The position numbers were made by a program, and so were the translations under genes. The notes under the pieces are model-generated. The model worked only from the letters and a program-made list of their open reading frames with translations, did not search any database and was not told the DNA's origin. Below are positions 1 to 11,878 of a stretch of DNA of 64,000 nucleotides, piece by piece. Every line of letters starts with the position of its first letter. Within the stretch, counting starts at the first letter, position 1. Source of the stretch: Oceanobacillus zhaokaii (GTDB taxonomy: Bacteria > Bacillota > Bacilli > Bacillales > Amphibacillaceae); assembly GCF_003352005.1 (NCBI RefSeq), contig NZ_CP024848.1, positions 124,001 through 188,000 on the forward strand, read 5' to 3'.

Positions 1-1
1 G

Positions 2-652
2 GATAAACAAGAAATTGTTATCCAAGGTGAAGTTGAGCAACGTTCTTACCCTGTTCCGTACAACGCGAGAATGAAAGTCGCTATCGGTGACGAAGTATTC
101 GCTGGTCAGGAGTTAACGGAAGGTTCAATTGATCCGAAAGACTTGCTGCGCATCCAAGGTGTTGAAGGTGTTCAAGCTTACCTATTACGCGAAGTACAAC
201 GCGTATATCGTATGCAAGGGGTAGAAATTGGCGATAAACACGTAGAAGTAATGGTTCGCCAAATGCTACGTAAAATCCGTGTAAGTGAATCTGGAGATAC
301 GAACTTACTTCCTGGTTCACTACTTGAATTACATCAATTTAGAGATGCGAACCATGCTGTCTTAATTGATGGTGAACAGCCAGCAACAGGGAAACCTGTT
401 TTACTAGGGATTACGAAAGCTTCCTTGGAAACAGATTCATTCCTATCAGCAGCATCATTCCAAGAAACAACTCGTGTCTTAACAGATGCAGCAATTAAAG
501 GAAAACGCGATGAGTTACTTGGATTAAAAGAAAATGTTATTATCGGAAAACTCGTTCCAGCTGGTACGGGAATGCCACAGTATCGTAACATTAAAGGTGT
601 ACTTGATAAACCTGTAATTGAACAAACAGAAGAGATCGAAACGGTTCAATAG
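2..652 (+). CDS. rpoC: RNA polymerase subunit beta', C-terminal part
   Basis: The reading frame is open from the left edge and ends with TAG at 650-652, so only about the last 216 residues are present. They show the conserved beta' C-terminal region: the PVPYNAR and [21 protein letters not shown] stretches, then [14 protein letters not shown], and near the end the [20 protein letters not shown] and [19 protein letters not shown] segments that close the jaw and clamp base. The subunit forms the catalytic core with beta, alpha and omega. Its position just before the L7Ae-like gene and rpsL is the standard Bacillaceae order. The upstream part and rpoB lie outside the window. Confidence 0.98.
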   Translation, partial: DKQEIVIQGEVEQRSYPVPYNARMKVAIGDEVFAGQELTEGSIDPKDLLRIQGVEGVQAYLLREVQRVYRMQGVEIGDKHVEVMVRQMLRKIRVSESGDTNLLPGSLLELHQFRDANHAVLIDGEQPATGKPVLLGITKASLETDSFLSAASFQETTRVLTDAAIKGKRDELLGLKENVIIGKLVPAGTGMPQYRNIKGVLDKPVIEQTEEIETVQ

Positions 653-667
653 TAATGGAGATTAATT

Positions 668-702
668 TTGTAGAAAGCAGGGTATGTCCCTGTTTTCTAC
701 AA
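668..702 (+). terminator. Long hairpin after rpoC, probable terminator
   Basis: A 15-bp stem (668-682 with 688-702, one G-T wobble) encloses a 5-nt loop directly downstream of the rpoC stop. The following bases are not a clean T-run, so termination may be weak, or the hairpin may be an RNA-processing or stability element. A promoter follows about 120 bp later. Confidence 0.5.
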
Positions 703-821
703 ATCATCTTAACAATCATACAGTCAAAATGATCGTTACCACAGCGAAGTGATTACGTTAGATCCGGAATGTTAAATTAATGTAATAAGTTATTAACACG
801 ACAAAATATTTCATTTTTTTA

Positions 822-850
822 TTGACAATAAAAAATGGCAATGTTACTAT
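822..850 (+). promoter_or_regulatory. SigA-type promoter before the L7Ae-like gene
   Basis: TTGACA at 822-827 and TACTAT at 845-850 are separated by exactly 17 bp, about 50 bp upstream of the ribosomal-type start codon at 899. This is the best promoter match between rpoC and rpsL and probably drives the str operon. Confidence 0.7.
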
Positions 851-898
851 ATTCAAGGTGATTCCGTTTATACTTGTAACCTTTGGAGGATGTTTAAA

Positions 899-1150
899 AT
901 GTCTTATGAAAAAGTGGCGCAAGATAAAACACGAATTGTTATCGGAATAAAACAAACACTTAAAGCCATGAAAAATGGTGAGGTAAGTGAAGTTTTCATT
1001 GCTGATGATGCTAATCAGCAATTGACACAAAAGGTAGCTAGCTTAGCTGTGGAATTAAATATACCTTGTCACCATGTTGGTTCGAAAGAAAAGCTCGGCG
1101 CAGCTTGTAATATTGAAGTGAATGCATCAAGCGTAGCGGTGAAGAAATAG
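899..1150 (+). CDS. rplGB: L7Ae-family K-turn-binding protein (YbxF-like)
   Basis: This 83-residue protein belongs to the L7Ae/L30e/Gadd45 family and matches Bacillus YbxF in length and position between rpoC and rpsL. The family binds kink-turn RNA and associates with the ribosome. Visible features are IGIKQTLKAMKNGEVSEVF at the N-terminus and the VASLAVELNIPC helix before a KLGAACNIEV segment. The ATG at 890 overlaps the GGAGGA ribosome site, so I place the start at the ATG at 899, which has normal spacing and begins MSYEKV as in relatives. Confidence 0.9.
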   Translation: MSYEKVAQDKTRIVIGIKQTLKAMKNGEVSEVFIADDANQQLTQKVASLAVELNIPCHHVGSKEKLGAACNIEVNASSVAVKK

Positions 1151-1286
1151 TGTTATGAAGCTAATTGATAACAATGAACTATTTTTTTGCTAAAAAATGA
1201 ACCACCTGGATGTGTGGTATTACAAAAACCATTTAATATATCTGGTTACCCATTTTTTTATAAGTAAAGAAGGGAGGACATAAATA

Positions 1287-1703
1287 ATGCCTACAATTAA
1301 TCAACTTATCCGTAAAGGTCGTGTGAGTAAAGTGAAAAAGACTGACTCACCTGCACTTAATAAAGGATACAACAGCTTTAAAAAGAAATTAACAAACCAA
1401 AGTTCCCCACAAAAACGTGGTGTATGTACTCGTGTTGGTACATTGACTCCTAAGAAACCGAACTCAGCTTTACGTAAATATGCGCGTGTTCGTTTGTCGA
1501 ACAACATGGAAGTAACAGCATACATCCCAGGGATTGGTCACAATCTACAAGAGCATAGTGTAGTACTTCTACGTGGAGGTCGTGTTAAAGACTTACCAGG
1601 GGTACGTTACCATATCGTTCGTGGTGCACTTGATACTGCTGGAGTAGACGGCCGTATGCAAAGCCGTTCAAAATACGGAACAAAGAAACCAAAACAAAAA
1701 TAA
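1287..1703 (+). CDS. rpsL: 30S ribosomal protein S12
   Basis: A decoding-centre protein of the small subunit. The 138-residue product contains the family core [15 protein letters not shown] and the [18 protein letters not shown] loop, where streptomycin-resistance substitutions and Asp methylthiolation occur in relatives. A GGGAGGA site sits at 1272-1278, eight bases before the ATG. It heads the rpsL-rpsG-fusA-tuf str cluster. The codon for the first resistance-associated lysine (in KKPNS) is the usual lysine, so the visible sequence is wild type there. Confidence 0.99.
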   Translation: MPTINQLIRKGRVSKVKKTDSPALNKGYNSFKKKLTNQSSPQKRGVCTRVGTLTPKKPNSALRKYARVRLSNNMEVTAYIPGIGHNLQEHSVVLLRGGRVKDLPGVRYHIVRGALDTAGVDGRMQSRSKYGTKKPKQK

Positions 1704-1742
1704 TTAATCTAAAGCACCATATACAGGAAAGGAGGATGCTAT

Positions 1743-2213
1743 ATGCCTCGTAAAGGACCAGTGCCAAAACGTGATGTATTGCCAGATCCACTATATAATT
1801 CAAAATTAGTAACTCGTTTAATCAACCAAATCATGATTGATGGTAAACGTGGAAAGGCTCAAAAAATTCTTTATAAAGCATTCGAATTAGTTGCTGAAAG
1901 AAGCGGCCAAAATTCTATGGAAGTTTTCGAACAAGCAATGAAAAATGTAATGCCAGTATTAGAAGTACGTGCTCGTCGTGTTGGGGGTTCAAACTATCAA
2001 GTACCAGTTGAAGTTCGCCCAGAACGTCGTCAAGCATTAGGCTTACGTTACATCGTTAACTACTCACGTCTACGTGGGGAGAAAACAATGGAAGAACGTC
2101 TTGCTAATGAAATTCTAGATGCTTCTAACAACACAGGAGCTTCTGTGAAAAAACGCGAAGAAATGCATAAAATGGCTGAAGCTAATAAAGCTTTCGCTCA
2201 CTACCGTTGGTAA
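1743..2213 (+). CDS. rpsG: 30S ribosomal protein S7
   Basis: A primary 16S rRNA-binding protein that nucleates the 30S head and contacts the E-site tRNA. The 156-residue length is standard. It starts [20 protein letters not shown] and ends with the typical KAFAHYRW tail. An AAAGGAGGATG ribosome site lies just before the ATG. It is the second gene of the str operon, 39 bp after rpsL and 38 bp before fusA, so all three are probably co-transcribed. Confidence 0.99.
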   Translation: MPRKGPVPKRDVLPDPLYNSKLVTRLINQIMIDGKRGKAQKILYKAFELVAERSGQNSMEVFEQAMKNVMPVLEVRARRVGGSNYQVPVEVRPERRQALGLRYIVNYSRLRGEKTMEERLANEILDASNNTGASVKKREEMHKMAEANKAFAHYRW

Positions 2214-2251
2214 TTTAAAAACTAAAGCATTAAGAGGAAGGAGAAAAATAC

Positions 2252-4330
2252 ATGACAAGAGAGTTCTCCTTGGAAAAGACGCGTAATATTGGTATTATGG
2301 CGCACATTGATGCAGGTAAAACCACTACTACTGAGCGTATTCTTTTCTACACAGGACGTATTCATAAGATTGGTGAAACACATGAAGGTGCATCACAGAT
2401 GGACTGGATGGAGCAAGAACAAGAACGCGGAATTACGATTACTTCTGCTGCAACAACTGCTGCATGGAAAGGTCATCGAATCAACATCATTGACACTCCT
2501 GGACACGTAGACTTCACTGTTGAAGTTGAACGTTCATTACGTGTACTTGATGGAGCGGTGACTGTACTAGATGCACAATCAGGTGTAGAACCACAAACAG
2601 AAACTGTTTGGCGTCAAGCAACAACATACGGCGTACCACGTATGGTATTTGTTAATAAAATGGATAAAACAGGTGCGGATTTCCTTTATGCTACAAAAAC
2701 ATTAAAGGAACGTCTAGGTGCTAATGCACATCCTGTTCAAATGCCGATTGGTGCAGAAGATCAATTTGAAGGAATTATTGATTTAATCAACAAGGAAGCT
2801 CATTTTTATACAGATGACCTTGGAACAGTTGATGAATCAAGAGAAATTCCTGCTGATTTATTAGAACAAGCTCAAGAACTTCGTGCTAGCTTAATCGAAG
2901 CTGTAGCTGACTCTGATGAAGACTTAATGATGAAGTTCCTAGAAGGAGAAGAAATCTCCAACGAAGAACTAAAAGCTGCAATTCGAAAAGCAACTTTAAA
3001 TGTTGAATTCTACCCTGTATTCTGTGGATCAGCATTTAAAAACAAAGGTGTTCAATTAGTGCTTGATGGTGTGCTTGATTACCTTCCAGCTCCAACAGAT
3101 GTTGCAGCTATTGAAGGAATTGTTCCTGGTACAGAGGAAAAAGTTACTCGTCCAGCTGACGATAAAGCTCCATTCTCTGCACTAGCATTTAAAGTTATGA
3201 CAGACCCGTTTGTTGGTAAATTAACATTCTTCCGTGTATATTCTGGAACACTACAATCCGGATCATACGTACGAAACTCTGTTAAGGATAAACGCGAACG
3301 TGTTGGACGTATTCTACAAATGCATGCGAATCACCGTGAAGAAATTTCTGAAGTATATTCTGGTGAAATCGCAGCAGCGGTTGGTTTGAAAGATACAACA
3401 ACTGGAGACACACTTTGCGATGAAAAGAACCTTGTAATCTTAGAATCAATGGATTTCCCTGCCCCAGTTATCTCGGTTGCAATTGAACCAAAAACAAAAG
3501 CTGACCAAGATAAGATGGGTATTGCATTATCCAAACTTGCTGAAGAGGATCCAACTTTCAAAACTGAAACTAACGTAGAAACTGGTCAAACAATTATTTC
3601 TGGTATGGGTGAACTTCACCTAGACATCATTGTTGACCGTATGAAACGTGAATTTAAAGTAGAAGCAAATGTTGGTGCGCCACAAGTAGCATACCGTGAA
3701 ACATTCCGTGCATCTGCTGAAGTCGAAGGTAAATTTGTACGTCAGTCTGGTGGTCGTGGACAATTCGGACACGTTTGGATCAAATTTGAACCAAACGAAG
3801 AAGGAGCAGGCTTCGAATTTAACAACAACATTGTTGGTGGGGTTGTACCACGTGAGTACATTCCTGCAGTTGAGCAAGGGGTTAGAGACTCACTGGAAAA
3901 CGGTGTGTTAGCTGGTTATCCATTAGTTGATATTAAAGCTTCACTATTTGATGGTAGTTATCATGATGTTGACTCGAACGAAATGGCGTTTAAAGTCGCT
4001 GCATCAATGGCATTAAAAGCAGCTAAGAACAAGTGTAACCCGGTTATCTTGGAACCAATGATGCGTGTTGAAATTGTTATTCCAGAAGAATACATGGGTG
4101 ATATCATGGGTGACGTTACTTCTCGTCGTGGACGTATTGAAGGAATGGAAGCTCGTGGTAACGCGCAAGTTGTTAAGGGCTTTGTACCACTTTCCGAAAT
4201 GTTTGGTTATGCAACAGCATTACGTTCAAACACTCAAGGACGTGGAGTATACACAATGACATTTGATCATTATGAAGAAGTACCGAAGAGCATTTCTGAA
4301 GAAATTATTAAGAAAAACGCAGGCGAATAA
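2252..4330 (+). CDS. fusA: Elongation factor G
   Basis: A translocation GTPase of 692 residues, the normal EF-G length. The G-domain motifs are AHIDAGKT (17-24, P-loop), DTPGH (81-85) and NKMD (135-138). Domains II to V follow, including the [10 protein letters not shown] segment of domain III and the RGQFGHVW region of domain IV. AGGAAGGAG precedes the ATG. A probable extra promoter for tuf follows the stop codon, so fusA may end one transcript while part of the message reads on. Confidence 0.99.
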   Translation: MTREFSLEKTRNIGIMAHIDAGKTTTTERILFYTGRIHKIGETHEGASQMDWMEQEQERGITITSAATTAAWKGHRINIIDTPGHVDFTVEVERSLRVLDGAVTVLDAQSGVEPQTETVWRQATTYGVPRMVFVNKMDKTGADFLYATKTLKERLGANAHPVQMPIGAEDQFEGIIDLINKEAHFYTDDLGTVDESREIPADLLEQAQELRASLIEAVADSDEDLMMKFLEGEEISNEELKAAIRKATLNVEFYPVFCGSAFKNKGVQLVLDGVLDYLPAPTDVAAIEGIVPGTEEKVTRPADDKAPFSALAFKVMTDPFVGKLTFFRVYSGTLQSGSYVRNSVKDKRERVGRILQMHANHREEISEVYSGEIAAAVGLKDTTTGDTLCDEKNLVILESMDFPAPVISVAIEPKTKADQDKMGIALSKLAEEDPTFKTETNVETGQTIISGMGELHLDIIVDRMKREFKVEANVGAPQVAYRETFRASAEVEGKFVRQSGGRGQFGHVWIKFEPNEEGAGFEFNNNIVGGVVPREYIPAVEQGVRDSLENGVLAGYPLVDIKASLFDGSYHDVDSNEMAFKVAASMALKAAKNKCNPVILEPMMRVEIVIPEEYMGDIMGDVTSRRGRIEGMEARGNAQVVKGFVPLSEMFGYATALRSNTQGRGVYTMTFDHYEEVPKSISEEIIKKNAGE

Positions 4331-4403
4331 TTGATTTTTCGTTAAAACTAAAGTATAACTCTTATTAAAGGCTAAGAAATAGTGTACAATCATTATTTCT
4401 TAG
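4331..4403 (+). promoter_or_regulatory. Internal promoter and leader hairpin before tuf
   Basis: TTGATT (4331-4336) and TATAAC (4354-4359) are 17 bp apart directly after the fusA stop. A 10-bp perfect hairpin (4372-4381 with 4394-4403) then lies in the leader, about 50 bp before the tuf start. The arrangement suggests separate high-level expression of tuf. The role of the hairpin, whether stability or attenuation, cannot be told from sequence. Confidence 0.5.
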
Positions 4404-4456
4404 TACGATATAAAATAATATAAAACACTTTTACTTATTTAAAGGAGGAACTATAA

Positions 4457-5644
4457 ATGGCTAAAGAAAAATTTGACCGCTCAAAAGATCACGTTAACGT
4501 TGGTACTCTTGGACACGTTGACCATGGTAAAACTACGTTAACTGCTGCAATTACAACTGTACTTGCAAAACACGGTGGTGGAGAAGCACGCGCTTACGAC
4601 CAAATTGATGGTGCTCCAGAAGAAAGAGAACGTGGAATCACAATCTCAACTTCTCACGTAGAATATGAAACTGAAACTCGTCACTATGCTCACGTTGACT
4701 GCCCAGGTCACGCTGACTATGTTAAGAACATGATCACTGGTGCTGCACAAATGGACGGAGCTATTTTAGTAGTATCTGCTGCTGATGGTCCAATGCCACA
4801 AACTCGTGAACATATCCTTCTTTCTCGTAACGTTGGGGTACCTGCTTTCGTAGTATTCCTTAACAAAGTTGATATGGTTGACGATGAAGAATTACTTGAA
4901 CTAGTTGAAATGGAAGTTCGTGATTTATTATCAGAATACGATTTCCCTGGTGATGATGTACCAGTAATCAAAGGTTCAGCTCTTAAAGCACTAGAAGGCG
5001 AAGCTAAATACGAAGAAGCTATTTTAGAATTAATGGCTGCTGTAGACGAATATGTTCCAACTCCAGAACGTGACAACGACAAACCATTCATGATGCCTGT
5101 TGAGGATGTATTCTCAATCACTGGTCGTGGTACAGTTGCAACTGGACGTGTAGAACGTGGTCAAATTAAAGTTGGGGATGAAATTGAAATCATTGGTCTT
5201 TCTGAAGCTCCAAGTAAATCAACTGTAACAGGTGTTGAAATGTTCCGTAAGCTTCTTGATTATGCTGAAGCAGGTGACAACATCGGTGCACTTCTTCGTG
5301 GGGTTTCTCGTGAAGATATCAACCGTGGTCAAGTATTAGCAAAACCAGGTACAATTACTCCACATACTAACTTCAAAGCTGAAGTTTATGTATTATCAAA
5401 GGAAGAAGGTGGACGTCATACTCCATTCTTCTCAAACTATCGCCCACAGTTCTACTTCCGTACAACGGACGTAACTGGAGTTATCCAACTTCCAGAAGGC
5501 GTAGAAATGATTATGCCTGGTGATAACACTGAAATGATCGTAGAACTTATTTCACCAATCGCTATTGAAGACGGTACTCGTTTCTCAATCCGTGAAGGTG
5601 GACGTACAGTAGGATCTGGCGTTGTTTCAACAATTACTAAATAA
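4457..5644 (+). CDS. tuf: Elongation factor Tu
   Basis: The GTPase that delivers aminoacyl-tRNA to the ribosome. Its 395 residues carry GHVDHGKT (19-26), DCPGH (81-85) and NKVD (136-139), followed by domains II and III with the [13 protein letters not shown] signature. AAAGGAGGA lies at the correct distance before the ATG. As in other Bacillaceae it is the last gene of the str cluster and is followed by a strong terminator. Confidence 0.99.
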   Translation: MAKEKFDRSKDHVNVGTLGHVDHGKTTLTAAITTVLAKHGGGEARAYDQIDGAPEERERGITISTSHVEYETETRHYAHVDCPGHADYVKNMITGAAQMDGAILVVSAADGPMPQTREHILLSRNVGVPAFVVFLNKVDMVDDEELLELVEMEVRDLLSEYDFPGDDVPVIKGSALKALEGEAKYEEAILELMAAVDEYVPTPERDNDKPFMMPVEDVFSITGRGTVATGRVERGQIKVGDEIEIIGLSEAPSKSTVTGVEMFRKLLDYAEAGDNIGALLRGVSREDINRGQVLAKPGTITPHTNFKAEVYVLSKEEGGRHTPFFSNYRPQFYFRTTDVTGVIQLPEGVEMIMPGDNTEMIVELISPIAIEDGTRFSIREGGRTVGSGVVSTITK

Positions 5645-5657
5645 GTAATAATTATGA

Positions 5658-5694
5658 ACACAGGTAACGAACTGACGTTACCTGTGTTTTTTTG
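5658..5694 (+). terminator. Rho-independent terminator of the str operon
   Basis: A perfect 12-bp stem (5658-5669 with 5676-5687) around a 6-nt loop is followed by seven T residues. It begins 13 bp after the tuf stop. Confidence 0.93.
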
Positions 5695-5823
5695 TAGATT
5701 CATTTTATTATAGATATAGCCATTTGGATATCGTTCGTTCACCATCGCTAAGAAGAGAGAAGATGCTTTTCATAGAAAGGTTTGGCTATATTAAAATTTA
5801 CAAAAAAGTATTTGGATAAAAGC

Positions 5824-5852
5824 TTGCATTCCTCATCACAGTTATGTATAAT
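5824..5852 (+). promoter_or_regulatory. Upstream promoter P1 of the S10 operon
   Basis: TTGCAT (5824-5829) and TATAAT (5847-5852) are separated by 17 bp, about 200 bp before rpsJ. The hexamers and spacing equal those of the second promoter at 5895-5923. Confidence 0.65.
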
Positions 5853-5894
5853 GTAAAAATGTGCAAAGAACCTATAAGATTATAAAAATATAGG

Positions 5895-5923
5895 TTGCAT
5901 TGACCAATTGATTTTAGTATAAT
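5895..5923 (+). promoter_or_regulatory. Second promoter P2 of the S10 operon
   Basis: TTGCAT (5895-5900) and TATAAT (5918-5923) with a 17-bp spacer duplicate the hexamers of the upstream site, 71 bp apart. Both would produce transcripts with the folded leader at 5964-6001. Confidence 0.65.
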
Positions 5924-5963
5924 ATTAATGTTGGTCAAAAGAAGGCGATGATGTGAGAGGTTG

Positions 5964-6001
5964 TTGGCACGCCCGGCCCCTTTGCCATGGCGAGCTGTCA
6001 A
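5964..6001 (+). promoter_or_regulatory. Structured 5' leader of the S10 operon
   Basis: The RNA can fold into nested pairs: TTGGCA (5964-5969) with TGTCAA (5996-6001), CGCC (5970-5973) with GGCG (5989-5992), and GGC (5975-5977) with GCC (5984-5986). It is unusually GC-rich for this region. Position about 50 nt before the rpsJ ribosome site suggests a ribosomal-protein leader. The ligand, if any, is not shown by the sequence. Confidence 0.55.
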
Positions 6002-6042
6002 GTAATTTTCACGGAGTATGTCTGTAATAATATGGACGATAA

Positions 6043-6363
<321 letters not shown>

Positions 6364-6393
6364 AATATAGGTTTAATATAGGAGGTGTAACGG

Positions 6394-7023
6394 ATGACGA
6401 AAGGAATCTTAGGTCGTAAAATCGGCATGACTCAGCTTTTTTCTGAGAACGGAGAGTTGATCCCTGTTACAGTAATTCAGGCTGAGCCAAACGTAGTTCT
6501 ACAAAAGAGAACAAATGAAAATGACGGTTATGAAGCACTACAAATCGGTTTTGCAGATAAAAAGGAATCACGTACTAATAAAGCGGAAAAAGGCCATGCT
6601 GATAAAGCAAACACAGCCCCTAAGCGCTACGTTCGTGAAATCCGTAACGCAAATCTTGACGAGTATGAAGTAGGTCAAGAAATCAGCGTTGAAGTTTTCC
6701 AAGCTGGAGATAAAGTTGATGTAACTGGAACATCTAAAGGTAAAGGATTCCAGGGTTCAATCAAACGTCACGGTCAATCACGTGGTCCAATGGGTCATGG
6801 TTCACATTATCATAGAGGACCAGGTTCAATGGGTGCAGTAGACGCGATGCGTGTCTTCAAAGGGAAAAAACTACCAGGACATATGGGTTCAAAACAAATT
6901 ACAATTCAAAACCTTGAAATTGTTAATGTTGATGTTGAACGAAACTTGCTTTTAGTTAAGGGTAATGTACCTGGTGCGAAGAAATCTTATGTTGAAATCA
7001 AAAGCGCAATTAAAGGCAATTAA
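6394..7023 (+). CDS. rplC: 50S ribosomal protein L3
   Basis: An early-assembly 23S rRNA binder whose extended loop approaches the peptidyl transferase centre. The 209-residue product starts [16 protein letters not shown]. It contains the conserved [20 protein letters not shown] loop, where the family carries a glutamine that is methylated in some bacteria. The gene follows rpsJ by 30 bp with an AGGAGGTG site. Confidence 0.99.
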   Translation: MTKGILGRKIGMTQLFSENGELIPVTVIQAEPNVVLQKRTNENDGYEALQIGFADKKESRTNKAEKGHADKANTAPKRYVREIRNANLDEYEVGQEISVEVFQAGDKVDVTGTSKGKGFQGSIKRHGQSRGPMGHGSHYHRGPGSMGAVDAMRVFKGKKLPGHMGSKQITIQNLEIVNVDVERNLLLVKGNVPGAKKSYVEIKSAIKGN

Positions 7024-7049
7024 TTAAACACAGGAAGGGAGGATATGTC

Positions 7050-7673
7050 ATGCCTAAAGTAGCACTATTTAAACAAGACGGAAGTAATGCTGGTGAAATT
7101 GAATTAAACGACGTTGTATTCGGAATTGAACCACATACTCACGTATTACATGAAGCAGTAGTAATGCAACGTGCATCTTTACGTCAAGGTACTCACGCTG
7201 TTAAAAACCGTTCTGAAGTACGCGGTGGTGGTCGTAAACCATGGCGCCAAAAAGGAACAGGTCGTGCACGTCAAGGATCTATTCGCTCACCACAATGGGT
7301 AGGCGGTGGAGTAGTTTTCGGACCGACACCACGTAGCTATAGCTATAAACTACCTAAGAAAGTACGTCGTTTAGCTCTTAGATCTGCATTATCTTCTAAA
7401 GTTAAGGAAGATAATCTAGTAGTATTGGACAGCATTGCAATCGATGCTCCAAAAACAAAAGAAGTAGTTAAAATGCTTGCTGCATTAAACGTTGATGCAA
7501 AAGCATTAATCGTAACTGCAGACAAAAATGAAGTTGTTGCTCGTTCAGCAAACAATCTTCAAACTGTAAAAGTGTTAACAGTTGAAGAATTGAATGTATT
7601 AGACTTGCTTTCGCATGATAAGTTGATCTTAACGAAGGATGCAGCTGAAAAAGCAGGGGAGGTGCTTGCATAA
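7050..7673 (+). CDS. rplD: 50S ribosomal protein L4
   Basis: This 207-residue protein lines the exit tunnel. The tunnel loop is seen as [20 protein letters not shown], the site where macrolide-resistance changes occur in other bacteria; here it looks wild type. In gamma-proteobacteria L4 represses its own operon, but whether it acts on the leader at 5964-6001 is unknown. AAGGGAGGATATGTC precedes the ATG. The stop overlaps the rplW start by one base. Confidence 0.99.
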   Translation: MPKVALFKQDGSNAGEIELNDVVFGIEPHTHVLHEAVVMQRASLRQGTHAVKNRSEVRGGGRKPWRQKGTGRARQGSIRSPQWVGGGVVFGPTPRSYSYKLPKKVRRLALRSALSSKVKEDNLVVLDSIAIDAPKTKEVVKMLAALNVDAKALIVTADKNEVVARSANNLQTVKVLTVEELNVLDLLSHDKLILTKDAAEKAGEVLA

Positions 7674-7960
7674 TGAAAGAGGCACGCGATATTATTAAAC
7701 GCCCTGTCATTACGGAGCATTCTGCAGACTTAATGGCAGAAAAGAAATATACTTTCGAAGTATATCCAAAAGCAAATAAAACAGAAATCAAAGATGCGAT
7801 TGAATCTGTCTTTGGTGTGAAAGTTTTAAACGTGAACACAATCAACGTTAAAGGTAAATTAAAGCGTCAAGGACGTTATCAAGGATATCGTTCGGATCGC
7901 AAAAAAGCTATCGTACAGCTTTCAGAGGATAGTAAAGAACTAGACTTCTTTGAAGCTTAA
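7673..7960 (+). CDS. rplW: 50S ribosomal protein L23
   Basis: The exit-tunnel rim protein that docks trigger factor and SRP. The 95-residue product starts [17 protein letters not shown] and includes the [19 protein letters not shown] repeat typical of the family. The ATG overlaps the rplD stop by one base (TAATG), implying translational coupling. The ribosome site GGGGAGG lies within the end of rplD. Confidence 0.99.
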   Translation: MKEARDIIKRPVITEHSADLMAEKKYTFEVYPKANKTEIKDAIESVFGVKVLNVNTINVKGKLKRQGRYQGYRSDRKKAIVQLSEDSKELDFFEA

Positions 7961-7991
7961 AAACAAATACTCGTGAAGGAGGGAAAACAAG

Positions 7992-8822
7992 ATGGCGATT
8001 AAAAAATTCAGACCAACATCAAATGGTCGTCGTAATATGTCTGTTTCAGATTTCGCAGAGATCACAACAGACACTCCAGAGAAATCCTTGTTAAGTCCAT
8101 TATTCAAACGTGGCGGACGTAATAACCAAGGTAGATTAACTGTTCGTCATCACGGTGGCGGTCACAAGCGTCAATATCGTATTATTGACTTCAAACGCAA
8201 CAAAGATGGTATACCAGGACGCGTTGCTACAGTTGAGTATGATCCAAACCGTACAGCAAACATCGCATTAATTAACTATGCTGATGGTGAAAAGCGTTAT
8301 ATCCTAGCTCCAAAAGGACTGCAAGTAGGTCAAGTAATTGAATCTGGAGCAGATGCAGATATCAAAGTTGGTAATGCATTACCACTAGTGAACATTCCAG
8401 TTGGTACTGTTATCCACAATATCGAATTAAAACCAGGTAATGGTGGACAATTAGCACGTTCTGCTGGAGCTGAAGCTCAAATCTTAGGACGTGAAGAAAA
8501 GTACACATTAGTACGTCTTGCTTCTGGTGAAGTTCGTTTAATTTTAAGCACTTGCCGCGCAACAGTTGGTCAAGTAGGAAATATTGAACATGAGCTTATC
8601 CGTATTGGTAAAGCAGGTCGTTCTCGTTGGATGGGTATTCGCCCAACAGTACGTGGATCTGTAATGAACCCTAACGATCACCCGCACGGTGGTGGTGAAG
8701 GACGTACACCAATCGGACGTAAATCACCTATGTCACCTTGGGGTAAACCAACTCTTGGTTACAAGACACGTACGCGTAACAAACCGTCTGATAAATATAT
8801 CGTTCGTAAACGTAAAAAATAA
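7992..8822 (+). CDS. rplB: 50S ribosomal protein L2
   Basis: A central peptidyl-transferase protein with the normal 276 residues. It shows [21 protein letters not shown] near the N-terminus and the conserved C-terminal [18 protein letters not shown] loop containing the histidine implicated in the catalytic centre. A GAAGGAGGG site precedes the ATG. It is the fifth gene of the S10 operon. Confidence 0.99.
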   Translation: MAIKKFRPTSNGRRNMSVSDFAEITTDTPEKSLLSPLFKRGGRNNQGRLTVRHHGGGHKRQYRIIDFKRNKDGIPGRVATVEYDPNRTANIALINYADGEKRYILAPKGLQVGQVIESGADADIKVGNALPLVNIPVGTVIHNIELKPGNGGQLARSAGAEAQILGREEKYTLVRLASGEVRLILSTCRATVGQVGNIEHELIRIGKAGRSRWMGIRPTVRGSVMNPNDHPHGGGEGRTPIGRKSPMSPWGKPTLGYKTRTRNKPSDKYIVRKRKK

Positions 8823-8879
8823 GCGGAATAATTGGCGGGTGTTATCCCCCGTCTCTCAATTGCGGAAGGAGGTTTATCC

Positions 8880-9158
8880 ATGGGTCGTAGCTTAAAAAAA
8901 GGACCTTTTGCAGATGATCATCTATTAACAAAAATAGAGAAATTAAACGAATCAGATAAGAAGCAAGTAGTAAAAACTTGGTCTCGTCGTTCAACTATTT
9001 TCCCTACTTTTGTTGGTCATACAGTTGCAGTATATGATGGACGTAAACACGTTCCAGTTTATATCACAGAGGACATGGTCGGACATAAATTAGGTGAATT
9101 CGCGCCAACCCGTACTTATCGAGGACATGCTGGCGATGATAAGAAAACAAATCGTTAA
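8880..9158 (+). CDS. rpsS: 30S ribosomal protein S19
   Basis: A head protein of the 30S subunit, near the A-site finger. The family start is [16 protein letters not shown], so I use the ATG at 8880, preceded by GGAAGGAGG at 8863-8871. The open frame reaches further upstream (8832) only through a non-ATG codon and would put the ribosome site inside the gene. The resulting 92 residues match the family length and end DDKKTNR. Confidence 0.98.
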   Translation: MGRSLKKGPFADDHLLTKIEKLNESDKKQVVKTWSRRSTIFPTFVGHTVAVYDGRKHVPVYITEDMVGHKLGEFAPTRTYRGHAGDDKKTNR

Positions 9159-9176
9159 TGAGAGGAGGCACTAAGT

Positions 9177-9518
9177 ATGCAAGCTAAAGCCATAGCTAAA
9201 TCAGTTCGTATAGCTCCTCGTAAAGTTCGATTAGTTGTTGATCTTATTCGAGGAAAAAACGTAGGCGAAGCAGTTGCAATACTCCGTCATACACAACGTG
9301 GTGCTTCTCCAGTCGTAGAGAAAGTTTTGAAGTCTGCAATCGCAAACGCTGAACACAACTACGAAATGGATCCAGATAATCTAGTAATATCTGAAGCATA
9401 TGTTAATGAGGGTGCTACATTGAAACGTTTCCGTCCACGCGCACAAGGACGTGCAAGCAAAATTAATAAACGCACAAGCCACATCACAGTAGTGGTAACA
9501 GAAAAGAAGGAGGGATAG
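9177..9518 (+). CDS. rplV: 50S ribosomal protein L22
   Basis: A 113-residue tunnel protein. The [18 protein letters not shown] N-terminus (here [20 protein letters not shown]) and the C-terminal hairpin [18 protein letters not shown], which reaches the tunnel constriction, are both intact. The gene follows rpsS by 18 bp with an AGAGGAGG site and is 3 bp from rpsC. Confidence 0.99.
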   Translation: MQAKAIAKSVRIAPRKVRLVVDLIRGKNVGEAVAILRHTQRGASPVVEKVLKSAIANAEHNYEMDPDNLVISEAYVNEGATLKRFRPRAQGRASKINKRTSHITVVVTEKKEG

Positions 9519-9521
9519 TCA

Positions 9522-10163
9522 GTGGGTCAAAAAATTAATCCAACGGGTCTCCGTGTAGGTATTATTAAAGACTGGGAGTCTAAATGGTATTCAGATAAAG
9601 ACTATGCTGTCTTTTTACACGAAGATATTAAGATTAGAGAATATCTTGAAAACCGCTTGAAGATTGCTGCTGTTTCTTCTATCGAAATCGAACGTGCAGC
9701 TAATCGTGTAAACATCACAATTCATACTGGTAAACCAGGTATGGTAATCGGTAAAGGTGGATCTGAAGTAGAAGCACTACGTAAAGCGTTAAACAGCCTT
9801 ACAGGCAAACGTGTCCACATTAATATCGTTGAAATCAAAAAAGTTGATTTAAATGCTAAATTAGTAGCTGATAATATTGCTCGTCAATTAGAAAATCGTA
9901 TTTCATTCCGTCGAGCTCAGAAGCAAGCTATCCAACGTGCTATGCGTGGAGGAGCAAAAGGAATCAAAACACAAGTATCTGGTCGTCTAGGTGGAGCAGA
10001 TATCGCTCGTGCAGAACATTATAGTGAAGGAACAGTGCCACTACACACATTACGTGCTGACATTGACTACGGTACAGCTGAAGCTGATACTACTTATGGT
10101 AAATTAGGTGTTAAAGTGTGGATCTATCGTGGAGAAGTCCTTCCAACTAAAAATAAGAAATAA
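9522..10163 (+). CDS. rpsC: 30S ribosomal protein S3
   Basis: This 213-residue mRNA-entry protein begins [20 protein letters not shown] from a GTG start. It contains the KH domain motif [12 protein letters not shown] and the C-terminal [21 protein letters not shown] segment. AAGGAGGG lies in the end of rplV, which ends only 3 bp upstream, so the genes are coupled. The C-terminus KNKK is slightly shorter than in B. subtilis. Confidence 0.99.
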   Translation: MGQKINPTGLRVGIIKDWESKWYSDKDYAVFLHEDIKIREYLENRLKIAAVSSIEIERAANRVNITIHTGKPGMVIGKGGSEVEALRKALNSLTGKRVHINIVEIKKVDLNAKLVADNIARQLENRISFRRAQKQAIQRAMRGGAKGIKTQVSGRLGGADIARAEHYSEGTVPLHTLRADIDYGTAEADTTYGKLGVKVWIYRGEVLPTKNKK

Positions 10164-10181
10164 GGAAGGGGGCAATGCATT

Positions 10182-10605
10182 ATGTTAATGCCTAAACGTG
10201 TTAAATATCGTAGACAACATCGTGGTAAAATGAGAGGCCAAGCTAAGGGTGGTACATCAGTAGCATTCGGTGAATATGGCTTACAAGCTGTAGAAGCTTC
10301 TTGGATTACAAGTCGTCAAATCGAGGCTGCTCGTATTGCAATGACTCGTTACATGAAACGTGGTGGTAAAGTTTGGATTAAGATTTTCCCAGACAAACCA
10401 TATACAGCAAAACCTCTAGAAGTTCGAATGGGTTCTGGTAAAGGTGCACCTGAAGGATGGGTTGCAGTAGTTAAACCAGGAAAAATTATGTTTGAAATCG
10501 CGGGAGTTCCTGAAGAAGTAGCGCGTGAAGCTTTTCGTCTTGCTGCTCACAAACTACCGATCAAAACTAAGTTCGTAAAACGCGAAGAAATTGGTGGTGA
10601 AATCA

Positions 10606-10616
<11 letters not shown>
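10182..10616 (+). CDS. rplP: 50S ribosomal protein L16
   Basis: A 144-residue protein contacting the elbow of A- and P-site tRNA. It starts [19 protein letters not shown] and has the conserved [15 protein letters not shown] loop, whose arginine or glycine neighbours are hydroxylated or changed in evernimicin resistance elsewhere. The ATG at 10182 is preferred over 10188 because Bacillus L16 proteins begin ML-PKRV. Its 3' end overlaps rpmC by 11 bases. Confidence 0.98.
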
Positions 10617-11507
<891 letters not shown>

Positions 11508-11543
11508 GCGAATGAATAGCCCTGTCAAGGAGGTGCGTAAAGC

Positions 11544-11855
11544 ATGCATGTAAAAAAAGGTGATAAAGTAAAAGTATTATCTGGTAAAGACCGTGGTAAA
11601 ACAGGTACGATATTAGAAGCATATCCAAAGAAAGACCGTGTTCTAGTTGAAGGTGTAAACATGGTGAAGAAACACGCTAAACCTTCACAAGAAAATCCAC
11701 AAGGTGGAATTCTTGAACTAGAAGCACCAATTCATGTTTCTAATGTAATGCCAATTGATCCTAAATCCGGTGAACCAACTCGTGTTGGGTATGAAGTACG
11801 TGACGGCAAAAAAGTCCGCATCGCTAAAAAATCCGGTGAAGTATTAGATAAATAA
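11544..11855 (+). CDS. rplX: 50S ribosomal protein L24
   Basis: An assembly-initiator protein of 103 residues. The KOW motif is at the N-terminus ([20 protein letters not shown]), followed by [26 protein letters not shown] lies 9 bp before the ATG. It precedes rplE by 23 bp as usual. Confidence 0.99.
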   Translation: MHVKKGDKVKVLSGKDRGKTGTILEAYPKKDRVLVEGVNMVKKHAKPSQENPQGGILELEAPIHVSNVMPIDPKSGEPTRVGYEVRDGKKVRIAKKSGEVLDK

Positions 11856-11878
11856 TTTAGCGACGAAAGGAGGGCGAC

